DNA of 64,000 nucleotides, taken from the NCBI RefSeq assembly GCF_900105965.1, contig NZ_FNTV01000001.1, forward strand, positions 1,054,001 to 1,118,000, in the 5' to 3' direction. Shown piece after piece: positions 16,553 through 27,427 of this stretch (positions are counted from its first letter, which is position 1; each line of letters starts with the position of its first letter). The translations under genes were made by a program, and so were the position numbers. This stretch comes from Arthrobacter alpinus. GTDB taxonomy: Bacteria > Actinomycetota > Actinomycetes > Actinomycetales > Micrococcaceae. The notes below the pieces were generated by a model, which saw nothing but the letters and a program-made list of their open reading frames with translations, searched no databases and was not told the DNA's origin.

Positions 16553-17395
16553 ATGACAGCACCAGCATTGGCACACAGTACCGAATTGGGGCGCATGTAC
16601 GCCCGTTCCTTGCAAGATCCACCCAAGGTTCCTTCCATCACCACCGTGATCGGCCAACAGGCCACCACCCTGGATGGGTGGATTGGCTATATGGCGGCCA
16701 CGGCCGTAGCCAAGCACCCTGACCTGGGAACCGCCGTGGGTAACCCCGGACAATTGCGTACGGTGGTTCGTGACAGCTCAAATGCGGCTGAACAATTCCG
16801 TGACGCCGCAGCGGCCCGCGGTGATCGCGTACACAACTATTGTGAACAGGTGGCACTACGCGCCCTGGACCGCCCGCATCAAATAGTTGAAGCCCGTGCG
16901 GCCCTTGCCGAAAATGGGGAAGAAAACTTTGCGCTTCGTTTTGATACTTGGTGGGACGAATTCCAGGTCAAGCCGATAGCTCCCGAAGTCACCGTCTGGA
17001 ATGAAACATTGGGCTACGCCGGGACCCTGGACCTGGTCGCGACCATTGGCGGGAAACTGTGCATTATTGACTACAAAACCAAAGGCACGGATCGCAATGG
17101 ACAGGTCAAAAGCCTGGACGCCAAGGTCGTGATGCAACTTGTTGCCGGAATGAAGGCGGAGGAATCCATTGTGGATGAAGCCGCAGGTACTTGGGAGCCA
17201 TGGAAGTACGGTCAGGACCCGATCTTGCTCGGCGTGGCCATCGGCGAGACCGAAGTGCGAACCCTGCGCGCCAACCCGGAGGTTCTCAAAGCACATTGGT
17301 TTAAATTCGCCTCACTGCGCCGCGTGTGGCAAACGTCATTGGATGCGGCCGCAGCCGGGACACCTTTGCTCGATATTGCGCCGCCGGGGCGGTAA
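16553..17395 (+). CDS. PD-(D/E)XK nuclease-family protein
   Basis: A 280-residue protein starting at the ATG at 16553; the open frame upstream crosses the terminator and last tRNA. The core GYAGTLDLVATIGGKLCIIDYKT is the PD-(D/E)XK signature of RecB/Cas4-like nucleases (Asp in GTLD, Asp and Lys in DYKT). The N-terminal ~150 residues are helical, with an HNYCEQVALRAL stretch before the core as in phage-type exonucleases. There is no helicase neighbour and no CRISPR array, so it is a stand-alone member often seen in this chromosome context. Its substrate is unknown. Def starts 78 bases downstream. Confidence 0.78.
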   Translation: MTAPALAHSTELGRMYARSLQDPPKVPSITTVIGQQATTLDGWIGYMAATAVAKHPDLGTAVGNPGQLRTVVRDSSNAAEQFRDAAAARGDRVHNYCEQVALRALDRPHQIVEARAALAENGEENFALRFDTWWDEFQVKPIAPEVTVWNETLGYAGTLDLVATIGGKLCIIDYKTKGTDRNGQVKSLDAKVVMQLVAGMKAEESIVDEAAGTWEPWKYGQDPILLGVAIGETEVRTLRANPEVLKAHWFKFASLRRVWQTSLDAAAAGTPLLDIAPPGR

Positions 17396-17473
17396 CTGAC
17401 AACTAGACTGGACGGGTAGCAGTTTTGCGATCCCTTTCCGTCTCGCGTCAATACCAAAGTGAGGTGCCCACCC

Positions 17474-18037
17474 GTGGCTATCCTGAGCATTCGCATCATC
17501 GGCGACCCTGTCCTGAGAACCGTTGCCGAAGAAGTGAAAACCTTCGGGCCTGAACTCGCCAAACTCATTGACGACATGCACCAAACCATGGCGGATGTTC
17601 GAGGCGCGGGCTTGGCGGCACCCCAGATTGGCGTGAACAAGCGAATCTTCACCTACTCCGTTGACGGCTATGAGGGCCATGTCATTAATCCGATCCTCGT
17701 GGCCAGTGACGACCTGGCCCCGGGTGAGCCGGAAGGGTGCCTCTCTGTGCCCGGACTCGGGTTCACCGTCAACCGTCACCGCTGGGTGCGGATCACCGGC
17801 GTGGACAAGCACGGCCACCCCATCGACATGGAAGCCACCGGAATGCTGGCCAAGTGCTTCCAACACGAAACCGATCACCTGGATGGAAAATTGTACGTAG
17901 ACCGCCTCGAGGGCGATGACCGCAAGGAAGCGCTTCGCGCCATCCGCATGGCCGACTACCACGACGTCACTGCCGAAACCGTGGCAAAGCGTGCCCGCAC
18001 AGTTGGCTCCGCATTTGGTGCAGGCGCCGCCCAATGA
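17474..18037 (+). CDS. def: peptide deformylase
   Basis: Removes the N-formyl group from new proteins. 187 residues from GTG 17474, chosen because GAGGTG lies eight bases before it; the frame opens one GTG earlier but without a ribosome site. All three motifs are present: GAGLAAPQIG (44-53), EGCLS with metal Cys89 (87-91), and HETDH (131-135). It overlaps fmt by ATGA, so the deformylase and formyltransferase are coupled, the classic def-fmt pair. Confidence 0.95.
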   Translation: MAILSIRIIGDPVLRTVAEEVKTFGPELAKLIDDMHQTMADVRGAGLAAPQIGVNKRIFTYSVDGYEGHVINPILVASDDLAPGEPEGCLSVPGLGFTVNRHRWVRITGVDKHGHPIDMEATGMLAKCFQHETDHLDGKLYVDRLEGDDRKEALRAIRMADYHDVTAETVAKRARTVGSAFGAGAAQ

Positions 18038-18954
18038 GGGTTCTCTTTGCCGGAACACCAGCCGTAGCACTGCCTTCCCTGGAAGCCTTGCGTGCCGCAG
18101 GACATGAGATCGTCGCCGTCCTGACTCGCCCGGACGCACCGCTGGGACGCAAACGCGTCATGACGCCGTCGCCCGTTGCCGCCCGGGCAGCCGAGTTGGG
18201 CCTGCCCATCATCAAGGCAGACAAGATCGACGCCGAGGCTTCCGCAGCCATTGCTGCCGCAGCGCCCGAGGTTGCCGGCATAGTGGCCTACGGCGCCCTG
18301 ATTCCACCCAGCGCATTGAGCATTCCCGAGCACGGTTGGATCAATCTCCACTTTTCGCTCCTGCCTGCCTGGCGAGGTGCGGCACCGGTCCAGCACGCCG
18401 TTATTAATGGCGACGAGGTGACCGGAGCGTCCACATTCCTGCTGGAAAAAGGCTTGGACACCGGCCCCGTGTACGGAACCATGACCGAAGCCATCCGGCC
18501 CACCGACACCAGCGCGGAACTGCTGGAGCGGCTTTCCCACAGCGGCGCCACCCTACTGGCCCAGACCATCGACGGCTTGGGCGCCGGAAGACTGACGGGA
18601 GTTGTCCAGCAAGGCGAAATCTCGCTGGCTCCGAAGCTCACTTTGGAGGATGGCCACGTTCAATGGCGTGATCCTGCGTTGGCCATCAACCGTAGGATTC
18701 GTGGCGTGACCACCGAGCCAGGCGCCTGGACCATGCTGGCCGGCCAACGGTTTAAGCTTGGCCCCGTGGGCATGCGCACCGACATCACCGGACTTGCCCC
18801 CGCACAGCTGCATTTCGAGGCCAAGTCAGTGCTGGTTGGCACCGGCTCACACGCCGTAGAACTCGTGGACGTACAGCCCGCAGGCAAAAAACTAATGAAA
18901 GCTACTGACTGGGCACGAGGCCTGGGCAACAAGGAAGATGTGGTGTTTGAATGA
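18034..18954 (+). CDS. fmt: methionyl-tRNA formyltransferase
   Basis: Formylates initiator Met-tRNA with 10-formyl-tetrahydrofolate. 306 residues, normal length. The N-terminal formyltransferase fold (MRVLFAGTPAVALPSLEAL) with the catalytic-site segment HFSLLPAWRGAAPVQHAV and GASTFLLEKGLDTGPV is followed by the C-terminal OB-like domain (from ~205). Starts in the def stop and ends in the rsmB start (both ATGA overlaps), so three genes are translated as one unit. Confidence 0.96.
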   Translation: MRVLFAGTPAVALPSLEALRAAGHEIVAVLTRPDAPLGRKRVMTPSPVAARAAELGLPIIKADKIDAEASAAIAAAAPEVAGIVAYGALIPPSALSIPEHGWINLHFSLLPAWRGAAPVQHAVINGDEVTGASTFLLEKGLDTGPVYGTMTEAIRPTDTSAELLERLSHSGATLLAQTIDGLGAGRLTGVVQQGEISLAPKLTLEDGHVQWRDPALAINRRIRGVTTEPGAWTMLAGQRFKLGPVGMRTDITGLAPAQLHFEAKSVLVGTGSHAVELVDVQPAGKKLMKATDWARGLGNKEDVVFE

Positions 18955-20516
18955 CCAGCGAGCAAGGCGGACGTTCGAGCCACCGCAACAACCAGCAGGG
19001 GAGCGGTTCGGGCCTAGGAGGTGTCCGGCGTCGTGACGATGCGGGACGCGAACGCAACCGCAGCACCGGCCGCAACCGCACCGAAACTGCGCCGGGTGAA
19101 CGCACCCGTATTGCCGATCCCGCACGGTTGGTGGCCTTTGAAGTGCTGCGCGCCGTCTCTGCAGACGATGCCTACGCCAACCTTGTACTGCCCACCCGCA
19201 TCCGTCGCCACGGGCTGGACCGCCGCGACGCAGGTTTCGCCACGGAACTGACCTACGGCGCCTTGCGTGCCCAAGGAACGTACGATGCCATCCTGGCCAA
19301 ATGCGTGGACCGCCCGCTCAGCGAGCTGGACCCGGCCATCCTGGACGCGCTTCGCATCGGGGCCCACCAGCTCATGGCCATGCGCGTACCAACCCACGCC
19401 GCCCTGGATCAGACCGTTGGCCTGGCACGTGCCGTGATTGGCGCCGGTCCCTCCGGTCTGGTCAATGCTGTGCTGCGCAAGGTCGCCGCCAAGGAAATGC
19501 CCGAATGGTTGGCCGAGCTCACCGACGGTCTCAGCGACGACGTCAAGATTGCCTCGATCGAGCACTCGCACCCGGAATGGATTGTGCGGGCCCTGCGCCA
19601 GGCTCTCGTAGCCCACGGCCGTGACGTTTCTGAAATAACTGCCTTGCTGGAAGCCGACAACGCCGCTCCTGTCGTGAATCTCGTTGCCCTGCCCGGCTTG
19701 GGAGACCTCACCGAGGCCTTCGACGCCGGGTTCACTCCCGGTGAGCTGGTGAAGGATTCCGCGCTGTCCTCCGGTGGCGATTTGAGCCGACTGGAGAGCG
19801 TTCGTGATGGTTCTGTCCGTGTTCAGGACGCCGGCTCACAGCTGGTGGCCCGCGCCCTGGCCGCCGTCGAGATCACCTCAGAACTCGCCGACGGCGAAGA
19901 GCGCTGGCTTGACATGTGCGCCGGCCCGGGCGGCAAGGCAGCCCTGTTGGCGGCCCTCGCAGCCGAAAAGGGTGCCTGGATTCTTGCCAATGAGCCCTCT
20001 GCCCACCGTGCCAAATTGGTCTCGCAGGCACTCGTTGCCGTTCCGCAGGACACGTGGACGGTTCGCACCGGTGACGGCCGGGACATTGGCACGGAGCACC
20101 CGGGATCGTTTGACCGAATCCTGGTCGATGCACCGTGCACGGGTCTTGGTGCCCTGCGCCGCCGCCCCGAATCACGGTGGCGCCGCAAGCTCTCGGATGT
20201 TTCCGAGCTCGGTCCGCTGCAGCGAGAGTTGCTCACCTCTGCCCTTGATGCGCTCAAGCCCGGTGGCGTGGTGGCCTATGTGACCTGTTCGCCGCATGTG
20301 GCCGAAACCGTGGCAGTTGTTGAGGACGCCATGCGCAAGCGCACGGACGTTGAACTGCTCGACGCCGGTGCCGCCCTTGACGCTGTCAGCCTCAGTGGAG
20401 ATCTGCGTGCCGGCAACCCGGAATCGCCCATCGCGGCACACCAGAAGATGGCTCAGCTGTGGCCGCACCTGCACAGCAGCGACGCCATGTTCATTGCGCT
20501 GATCCGCAAGAACTGA
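18951..20516 (+). CDS. rsmB: 16S rRNA (cytosine-967-C5)-methyltransferase RsmB/NusB-domain protein
   Basis: Methylates C967 of 16S rRNA. 521 residues. A basic, disordered N-terminal tail (residues 1-45, many Arg/Gly/Asn) precedes a NusB-like RNA-binding domain (~50-190) and the Rossmann methyltransferase domain. The SAM-binding motif DMCAGPGGK is at ~320, the active-site Cys motif VDAPCTGLGALRRRPE at ~390 and the second Cys in YVTCSPH at ~444. Overlaps fmt by four bases. Confidence 0.93.
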   Translation: MTSEQGGRSSHRNNQQGSGSGLGGVRRRDDAGRERNRSTGRNRTETAPGERTRIADPARLVAFEVLRAVSADDAYANLVLPTRIRRHGLDRRDAGFATELTYGALRAQGTYDAILAKCVDRPLSELDPAILDALRIGAHQLMAMRVPTHAALDQTVGLARAVIGAGPSGLVNAVLRKVAAKEMPEWLAELTDGLSDDVKIASIEHSHPEWIVRALRQALVAHGRDVSEITALLEADNAAPVVNLVALPGLGDLTEAFDAGFTPGELVKDSALSSGGDLSRLESVRDGSVRVQDAGSQLVARALAAVEITSELADGEERWLDMCAGPGGKAALLAALAAEKGAWILANEPSAHRAKLVSQALVAVPQDTWTVRTGDGRDIGTEHPGSFDRILVDAPCTGLGALRRRPESRWRRKLSDVSELGPLQRELLTSALDALKPGGVVAYVTCSPHVAETVAVVEDAMRKRTDVELLDAGAALDAVSLSGDLRAGNPESPIAAHQKMAQLWPHLHSSDAMFIALIRKN

Positions 20517-20626
20517 CCCGCAGCACCTGATCTGCCCCGCCGGGCTGGGTGTCCCCAAGGCCTAACACTTTGAGGAACGCCCAGTCCGGACATCCCCGCA
20601 CTGCCCGCACACCGAGAGGTTCCTTC

Positions 20627-21304
20627 ATGACTAACCCAACGCCCACATGCTGCATCAACCCCAGCATTCTGTCCGCTGACTTCGTCAACCTTGAAGCAGA
20701 GCTGGGCAGGATCGCCAACGCTGACGCAGTTCACGTTGACGTCATGGACAATCATTTTGTGCCGAATCTAACCATTGGCCTTCCCGTGGTTGAGCGGATC
20801 CAGCAGATCAGCCCCGTGCCCCTGGACGCCCACCTGATGATTTCCGATGTGGACCGTTGGGCACCCCTGTACGCGGATGCCGGCCTCGCTTCGGTGACGT
20901 TCCACGTGGAAGCATCCAGCGCCCCCATCAAGCTGGCCCGGGAATTGCGGGCCAGGGGTTCCAAGGCGGGCATGGCCTTGCGCCCAGCCACACCCATCGA
21001 GCCTTACCTGGACCTTTTGGGCGAGCTGGACATGCTCTTGATCATGACAGTGGAACCAGGCTTCGGCGGCCAGGCCTTCCTCGACGTCACCCTGCCCAAG
21101 ATCCGCCGCGCCCGCGCCGCGGTCGAAGGTAGCGGCCTCAACGTGGCCATTCAGGTGGATGGTGGCATTACCGAGGAAACCATCACCCGTGCCGCCGAGG
21201 CCGGCGCGAATGTTTTCGTTGCAGGTTCGGCCGTCTACGGAACTTCGTCACCGGCTGAGGCCATTGATTCACTCCGTGCCAAAGGCCAACTCGCCTTTCG
21301 CTAA
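20627..21304 (+). CDS. rpe: ribulose-phosphate 3-epimerase
   Basis: Interconverts ribulose-5-phosphate and xylulose-5-phosphate in the pentose phosphate pathway. 225 residues from the ATG at 20627 (AGAGGT before it). TIM-barrel motifs in order: [53 protein letters not shown]. Its product ribulose-5-phosphate is a precursor of the riboflavin genes downstream, which are nonetheless behind their own riboswitch. Confidence 0.95.
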   Translation: MTNPTPTCCINPSILSADFVNLEAELGRIANADAVHVDVMDNHFVPNLTIGLPVVERIQQISPVPLDAHLMISDVDRWAPLYADAGLASVTFHVEASSAPIKLARELRARGSKAGMALRPATPIEPYLDLLGELDMLLIMTVEPGFGGQAFLDVTLPKIRRARAAVEGSGLNVAIQVDGGITEETITRAAEAGANVFVAGSAVYGTSSPAEAIDSLRAKGQLAFR

Positions 21305-21314
21305 AGGTGGCCGG

Positions 21315-21348
21315 AGGCGCGCGGGAATGAATTTGACCCGGCGCGCCT
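21315..21348 (+). terminator. hairpin after rpe
   Basis: AGGCGCGC and GCGCGCCT form an 8-bp stem around 18 bases, followed by TTACA. Weak T tail. Confidence 0.45.
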
Positions 21349-21440
21349 TACACATAAAGTAAACATTGAGTATGGCAGCTTCAAGGTGTCGTACCATTGA
21401 CCAAAGCCCGCATCTGCGGGCTAAGAACAAGAAGTATCAC

Positions 21441-21580
21441 GTGCTCCGGGGTCGGTGTAATTCCGAACCGGCGGTTATAGTCCGCGACCCGCGCGCAGCA
21501 AGCTGGAAACAGTTTGCCGCGAACGGTTGATCTGGTGAAATTCCGGAACCGACAGTTAAAGTCTGGATGGGAGAAGCACG
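21441..21580 (+). promoter_or_regulatory. FMN riboswitch (RFN element)
   Basis: The conserved blocks are present in order: GGGGTCGGTGTAATTCCGAA, CCGGCGG, AGTCCGCGACCC, TGATCTGGTGAAATTCCGGA, ACCGACAGTTAAAGTCTGGA and GGGAGAAG. The outer ends GTGCT and AGCAC pair as stem P1. It precedes ribM by ~130 bases and should lower transcription or translation of the rib genes at high FMN. I see no strong intrinsic terminator between it and ribM, so control of translation initiation is possible. Confidence 0.95.
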
Positions 21581-21710
21581 AACAGTCATGGCCGTCAGGT
21601 CAGGGGTGCAGTAGTGGAGTCTTGAACTCTGCCTGGATCCTTGCTTTGAGGCGAGCCTCGCTGTACGTTACCCCCGGAGCCATCGCGGTCTTGAAAGGGT
21701 AAAGGTAACG

Positions 21711-22451
21711 ATGGACTTTCTGCGATGGCTCTTTGACGCCAAGCTTGAATTCGCCGGTGGCGGGTTCCTCCTGTGGCGTGAAGTCATAGGCAATCTCTTC
21801 GGGCTCGCCAGCGCCCTCGGCGGTATGCGCCGTAAAATCTGGGCATGGCCTGTGGGCATCGTCGGCAACGTCCTGTTGTTCACAGTCTTCATGGGTTCCG
21901 TCTTCGGCTCGGCCGATCACGTCAACCTGCTGGGCCAGGCCGGCCGCCAAATCATGTTCATCGCGGTCTCCATCTACGGCTGGCATCGCTGGAACCAAAC
22001 CCGCCACCAGAAGGGCGACGACGGCACTCACGTGGGCGAGGCGGTAGCCCCCCGCTGGGCCGGGACCCGCGTCCGCTGGCTACTGGTCGCCACCATGATC
22101 GCCGGAACGGCCATCCTCACCCCCATCTTCCGGGCCCTGGGATCCTATGAACCGGTGTGGGCCGATGCCTGGATCTTCATGGGATCACTGCTGGCCACGT
22201 ACGGAATGGCCAAGGGCTGGGTTGAATTCTGGCTCATCTGGGTCGCAGTTGACCTAGTGGGCGTGCCCCTGCTCTTCAGCGCCGGCTATTTTGCCTCAGC
22301 CTTCATGTACATCTTCTACGGCGCCTTTACTCTGGCCGGATTCTTCGTATGGTGGAGGGTGCGGCACACCACCGATGCGCAAGCCCGCCGCGTTTCGGTC
22401 GACACCACCTTCCCTGACATCACTGTGGGCAATAGAAAGGCCAACTCATGA
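21711..22451 (+). CDS. ribM: riboflavin transporter RibM (PnuX), PnuC family
   Basis: A 246-residue membrane protein with 7 or so helices. The PnuC-family pattern is seen in WAWPVGIVGNVLLFTVFMGS, GQAGRQIMFIAVSIYGWHRW and WADAWIFMGSLLATYGMAKGW. PnuC proteins move NMN-related vitamins, but members directly after an FMN riboswitch and inside a rib operon are the riboflavin facilitators RibM/PnuX known from corynebacteria and streptomycetes; the assignment follows from context. AAAGGTAACG gives the ribosome site. It overlaps ribD by ATGA. Confidence 0.87.
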   Translation: MDFLRWLFDAKLEFAGGGFLLWREVIGNLFGLASALGGMRRKIWAWPVGIVGNVLLFTVFMGSVFGSADHVNLLGQAGRQIMFIAVSIYGWHRWNQTRHQKGDDGTHVGEAVAPRWAGTRVRWLLVATMIAGTAILTPIFRALGSYEPVWADAWIFMGSLLATYGMAKGWVEFWLIWVAVDLVGVPLLFSAGYFASAFMYIFYGAFTLAGFFVWWRVRHTTDAQARRVSVDTTFPDITVGNRKANS

Positions 22452-23605
22452 ACTTCGGCAATTTGAACCACGGTTCCTTCGGAACAGACCCCTACAGTTC
22501 TGAGAATGAGCAATTTACTGCCGCAGAGATTCTGGGTATGGAAACGGCCCTGTCCGCAGCCCGCCAAGGCGTGCGCGGTTCCAATCCTTTGGTCGGTGCG
22601 GCCATCATCGACGCCGATGGCACCTTCCTCGCCATTGGTTACCACCGTGGCGCCGGAACTCCGCACGCCGAAGCCGACGTCATCAATCGCCTCCTGGGCA
22701 CCGGCGTCAAGCGCGATCTCTCGGCGGCAACGCTAATCATTACGTTAGAGCCGTGCAGTCACTTGGGCCGCACCGGGCCCTGCACCCAGGCCATACTCGA
22801 CGCCGGCATCGGCAACGTAGTTTTCGCTGTCCGGGATCCCCACCTGCCCGCCGCAGGAGGAGCCGAAATTCTCCACAACGAAGGCATCAACGTCCGCATG
22901 GGCCTCATGGCCGTGGAAGCCGAAGACTTGAACCGGCAGTGGTTTATTGCCGTCAAGGAAAAGCGTCCCTTCATCACGGCCAGGCTCGCCCAGACCGTTG
23001 ACGGCCGCATCGCCGCAGCGGACGGCACCAGCCAATGGATCACCTCGGAAGAGTCCCGTCTGGACTCTCACGAACTGCGGGCCCGGGTCGATGCCATCGT
23101 GGTGGGGACGGAAACGGTCTTGGCAGACAATCCCCGCCTGACGGCGCGCGCGGCCGACGGGTCCGACGCCGAGCAGCAGCCCATCCGGGTAGTCATGGGC
23201 TTGCGGGAGATCCCGGCTGACGCCGCCGTCCGCGGCAGGGCTGGGACACCCAGCACCCCTGACCGGTTGGGTGCCGATGACTTCCTGGCCCTGCACACCC
23301 ACGATCCAGCCGAGGTTGTGCACGAATTGCATGGGCGAGGCGTAGGCCACCTCATGATCGAGGGTGGTGCGAAGATCAATGCGGCGTTCCTGGCCAAGGG
23401 CCTGGTTGACGAGCTTGTGGTTTACCTTGCCCCAACCCTCCTCGGTGCCGGCATTCCTGCCCTGACCGATCTTGGCATTGGCACCCTTGCCGACGCTCAG
23501 CGATGGGAATGGGATGCCACAACATCCGGTCCCGTCGAGTTGCTGGGCCCCGATCTGAAATTGACGCTGATGCCGGCGAAGTCCTCCAGCGAAGAAGGAA
23601 ACTGA
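22448..23605 (+). CDS. ribD: bifunctional riboflavin deaminase/reductase RibD
   Basis: Deaminates the pyrimidinone intermediate and reduces its ribosyl side chain (steps 2 and 3 of riboflavin synthesis). 385 residues. The N-terminal deaminase domain has HAEADVI (zinc His and catalytic Glu) and PCSHLGRTGPCTQAIL (zinc cysteines). The reductase domain from ~180 has TARLAQTVDGRIA, DAIVVGTETVLADNPRLT and LMIEGGAKINAAFL. The first ~25 residues are an extra Asn/Gly-rich tail. Start overlaps the ribM stop. Confidence 0.95.
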   Translation: MNFGNLNHGSFGTDPYSSENEQFTAAEILGMETALSAARQGVRGSNPLVGAAIIDADGTFLAIGYHRGAGTPHAEADVINRLLGTGVKRDLSAATLIITLEPCSHLGRTGPCTQAILDAGIGNVVFAVRDPHLPAAGGAEILHNEGINVRMGLMAVEAEDLNRQWFIAVKEKRPFITARLAQTVDGRIAAADGTSQWITSEESRLDSHELRARVDAIVVGTETVLADNPRLTARAADGSDAEQQPIRVVMGLREIPADAAVRGRAGTPSTPDRLGADDFLALHTHDPAEVVHELHGRGVGHLMIEGGAKINAAFLAKGLVDELVVYLAPTLLGAGIPALTDLGIGTLADAQRWEWDATTSGPVELLGPDLKLTLMPAKSSSEEGN

Positions 23606-23607
23606 AT

Positions 23608-24255
23608 ATGTTCACAGGAATTATTGAAGGCCGCGGAACCGTTGTTCGGATTGAACAACACCCGGAAACAGACAGCGCGGTACTTGCAGTTCAAGCCGGT
23701 GATGTGCTTGACGGTATGGACTTGGGCGGCTCGCTGGCCATCAACGGCGTCTGCCTGACCGCTGTGGCGTTGGCTGATGGAACCATCGAAGTCGATGTCA
23801 TGGGTGAAACTCTCCTGCGCACCACCACCGGCGAATTGCGTGCCGGCGACGAGGTCAACCTGGAACGCTGCGTTGTCGCGGGTGGACGACTGGACGGGCA
23901 CGTAGTCCAGGGGCACGTTGACGGTGTCGGTGCGCTCGTTGAACGTGAAAATCAAGGCAAGTGGGACAGACTGCGTTTTTCTGTTCCGCGTGAGTTGTCA
24001 CCGTACATCGCCGAAAAAGGCTCCATCGCCATCGACGGAGTGTCTCTCACCGTGACAGCTGTGAGCCCGGCCAGCGAGCCGGAGCAGTGGTTCGAAGTGG
24101 GACTCATCCCTGTGACCTTGGCCAAGACCGGACTGGGTCAGAAGGCAGTGGGGGGCACGGTCAACCTAGAGGTGGATGTGCTGGCCAAGTACGCTCAGCG
24201 CCTGCTCGAGTTCAGCACCCTCAACGCCGCTCACACCGGGGGCGGTGCAGCATGA
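23608..24255 (+). CDS. ribE: riboflavin synthase, alpha subunit
   Basis: Dismutates two lumazine molecules to riboflavin. 215 residues from ATG 23608. Two homologous lumazine-binding halves: [12 protein letters not shown] ... [10 protein letters not shown] in the first, and [11 protein letters not shown] ... [12 protein letters not shown] in the second. Starts two bases after the ribD stop with GAAGGAAA before it, and ends in the ribB start. Confidence 0.95.
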   Translation: MFTGIIEGRGTVVRIEQHPETDSAVLAVQAGDVLDGMDLGGSLAINGVCLTAVALADGTIEVDVMGETLLRTTTGELRAGDEVNLERCVVAGGRLDGHVVQGHVDGVGALVERENQGKWDRLRFSVPRELSPYIAEKGSIAIDGVSLTVTAVSPASEPEQWFEVGLIPVTLAKTGLGQKAVGGTVNLEVDVLAKYAQRLLEFSTLNAAHTGGGAA

Positions 24256-24886
24256 GCCGGGCCCTGACACTTCTGGACCCGGTATCGCTGGCCATCGAGG
24301 CCATTGCCCGCGGAGAAGCCGTGCTGGTTGTCGACGACGAGGACCGCGAAAACGAAGGCGACATCATCTTCGCCGCCGAACACAGCACGCCGGCGCTCAT
24401 GGGCTGGACCATTCGCTACAGCTCAGGGGTCATCTGCGTCCCCATGGAACACTCCGACGCTGACCGGATGGCACTGCCACCCATGGTGGTGGACAACCAA
24501 GACGCCAAAGGCACCGCCTACACGGTAAGCTGCGATGCTGCCCAGGGTGTCACCACGGGCATTAGCGCCACAGACCGGTCCCTGACCGTGAAGGTCTTGG
24601 CGGACCCGCTCTCTACGCCCCGGAACGTGACCCGTCCCGGGCACATCTTCCCGTTGCGGGCCGTGGCAGGTGGAGTCAGGCAGCGCCCCGGGCACACAGA
24701 AGCGGCCGTTGACCTTTGCAAGCTGGCAGGGTGTGCGCCCGTGGGAGTCATCGCCGAAGTGGTGGATGACTCCGGTGAAATGGTGCGCCTGCACGGACTG
24801 CGAGAATTCGCTGACGAGCACGGTCTGGTGCTGATTTCCATCGAGGATCTGGTCGAATACAGGGCAGCACGCGAGGGAGAGTCCGC

Positions 24887-24890
<4 letters not shown>
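24252..24890 (+). CDS. ribB: 3,4-dihydroxy-2-butanone 4-phosphate synthase
   Basis: Makes the four-carbon unit of riboflavin from ribulose-5-phosphate. 212 residues. Motifs: [12 protein letters not shown] (metal Glu), [45 protein letters not shown]. In many actinobacteria this is fused to GTP cyclohydrolase II; here a stop is present and the ribA ATG overlaps it by four bases, so they are two coupled proteins. Confidence 0.93.
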
Positions 24891-26046
<1,156 letters not shown>

Positions 26047-26068
26047 AGGCATGTGGCCCAAAACCGTG

Positions 26069-26116
26069 CCTTGTCCGCTTATGCGAGGTTGCCCAACCAC
26101 GTGTAAGCGGACAAGG
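26069..26116. terminator. 13-bp perfect hairpin after ribH
   Basis: CCTTGTCCGCTTA and TAAGCGGACAAGG pair perfectly around 22 bases. There is no T run, so it may be an mRNA-stabilising or imperfect terminator structure, or a binding site. Confidence 0.5.
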
Positions 26117-26215
26117 TGCGGTTATGCACCAGATAGCGCTTCTTCGTGTTCACATCGTGGACTTAGGGTGTCTCAAAATCCGCGAACGCAGTAGGAAGCA
26201 AGTAAGGTGTAGTGC

Positions 26216-26479
26216 GTGAAGACCTTCGAATCCCTTTTTGAAGAGCTCAGTGAGAAAGCCGCAGCCCGGCCCGCTGGCTCCCGTACCGTTGCCGAAATTG
26301 ATTCTGGCGTCCACGGTATCGGCAAGAAAGTGGTTGAGGAAGCCGCCGAGGTGTGGATGGCCGCCGAGTATGAATCGGAAGAAGCCTGCGCCGAGGAGAT
26401 TTCCCAGCTGTTCTACCACCTGCAGGTCATGATGATCGCAAAAGGTTTGACCCTTCAGGACGTTTACAAGCATCTGTAG
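26216..26479 (+). CDS. hisE: phosphoribosyl-ATP pyrophosphatase
   Basis: Second step of histidine synthesis. 87 residues with GTG start; TAAGGT lies seven bases before it, suggesting a leaderless mRNA. The MazG-like all-helical fold is seen with [14 protein letters not shown] and [14 protein letters not shown]. Encoded separately from HisI, which is at 29083. Confidence 0.92.
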   Translation: MKTFESLFEELSEKAAARPAGSRTVAEIDSGVHGIGKKVVEEAAEVWMAAEYESEEACAEEISQLFYHLQVMMIAKGLTLQDVYKHL

Positions 26480-26501
26480 CCACATGCCGTGGCGTTTTGT
26501 T
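26479..26501 (+). terminator. small hairpin after hisE
   Basis: GCCAC and GTGGC pair around ATGCC, followed by GTTTTGTTG. Weak. Confidence 0.4.
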
Positions 26502-26569
26502 GTGACCCTGAAGTGGCACGCACTGCCGTGCCGAAACCTTTTGCTTGACCGATCTGAAAGATTTTTATC

Positions 26570-27415
26570 ATGTTGCGTGTAGCCGTTCCCAACAAGGGTT
26601 CCCTGTCCGAAGCCGCCTCAGCGATGTTGACGGAGGCTGGTTACCGCCAGCGCCGCGATACCCGGGAGCTGGTCATGGTTGACGTTGATAACAACGTCGA
26701 ATTCTTCTTCCTCCGCCCCCGCGATATCGCCATCTATGTTGGGGCAGGCACGCTGGATGTAGGCATCACGGGCCGTGACCTCCTCATGGATGCACAGGTC
26801 GACGCCGAGGAACTCCTGCCGCTGGGCTTCGCCAAGTCCACCTTTCGCTTCGCCGGTCCGGTAGGCGACTTCAGCAGTGCCGCCGAGCTCGAAGGCAAGC
26901 GCCTGGCCACCAGTTACGATGGTCTGCTGCGTGAATACCTGGCCGAGCTGGGCATCAAGGCCTCCGTGGTCCGCCTCGACGGCGCTGTGGAATCCTCGGT
27001 TCGTTTGGGTGTCGCCGATGCGATTGCCGACGTCGTCGAAACCGGAAGCACACTCAAGGCTGCCGGCATGGAAATCTTCGGTGAGCCCATCCTGAACTCC
27101 GAGGCCCTGCTGATCGGTCGCCGTGGGGTCACCCCGCCGGCGGGAGTGGAAGTTCTCATCCGCCGCCTGCACAGCGTTCTTGTGGCCCGCCAGTACGTCC
27201 TGTTGGACTACGACGTGCCGAAGAAGCTCATGGAGAAGGCCACCGCGCTGACGCCAGGGCTGGAATCACCCACCGTGTCACCTCTGCGCGACACCGACTG
27301 GGTTGCCGTGCGCTCCATGGTCCTGTCCAAGGACACCAACCGCATTATGGACGAGCTGTATGACCTTGGCGCCCGCGCCATCCTGGTCAGCAACATCCAC
27401 GCCTGCCGCATCTAG
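26570..27415 (+). CDS. hisG: ATP phosphoribosyltransferase (long form)
   Basis: Committed step of histidine synthesis. 281 residues, so the long form with a C-terminal ACT-like domain (~205-281) that binds histidine for feedback inhibition and needs no HisZ. Motifs: LRVAVPNKGSLSEAA at the start, FLRPRDIAIYVGAGTLDVGI, and the PRPP loop IADVVETGSTLKAAGM. Followed by hisF after 12 bases. Confidence 0.95.
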   Translation: MLRVAVPNKGSLSEAASAMLTEAGYRQRRDTRELVMVDVDNNVEFFFLRPRDIAIYVGAGTLDVGITGRDLLMDAQVDAEELLPLGFAKSTFRFAGPVGDFSSAAELEGKRLATSYDGLLREYLAELGIKASVVRLDGAVESSVRLGVADAIADVVETGSTLKAAGMEIFGEPILNSEALLIGRRGVTPPAGVEVLIRRLHSVLVARQYVLLDYDVPKKLMEKATALTPGLESPTVSPLRDTDWVAVRSMVLSKDTNRIMDELYDLGARAILVSNIHACRI

Positions 27416-27427
27416 GGGGAGACACCC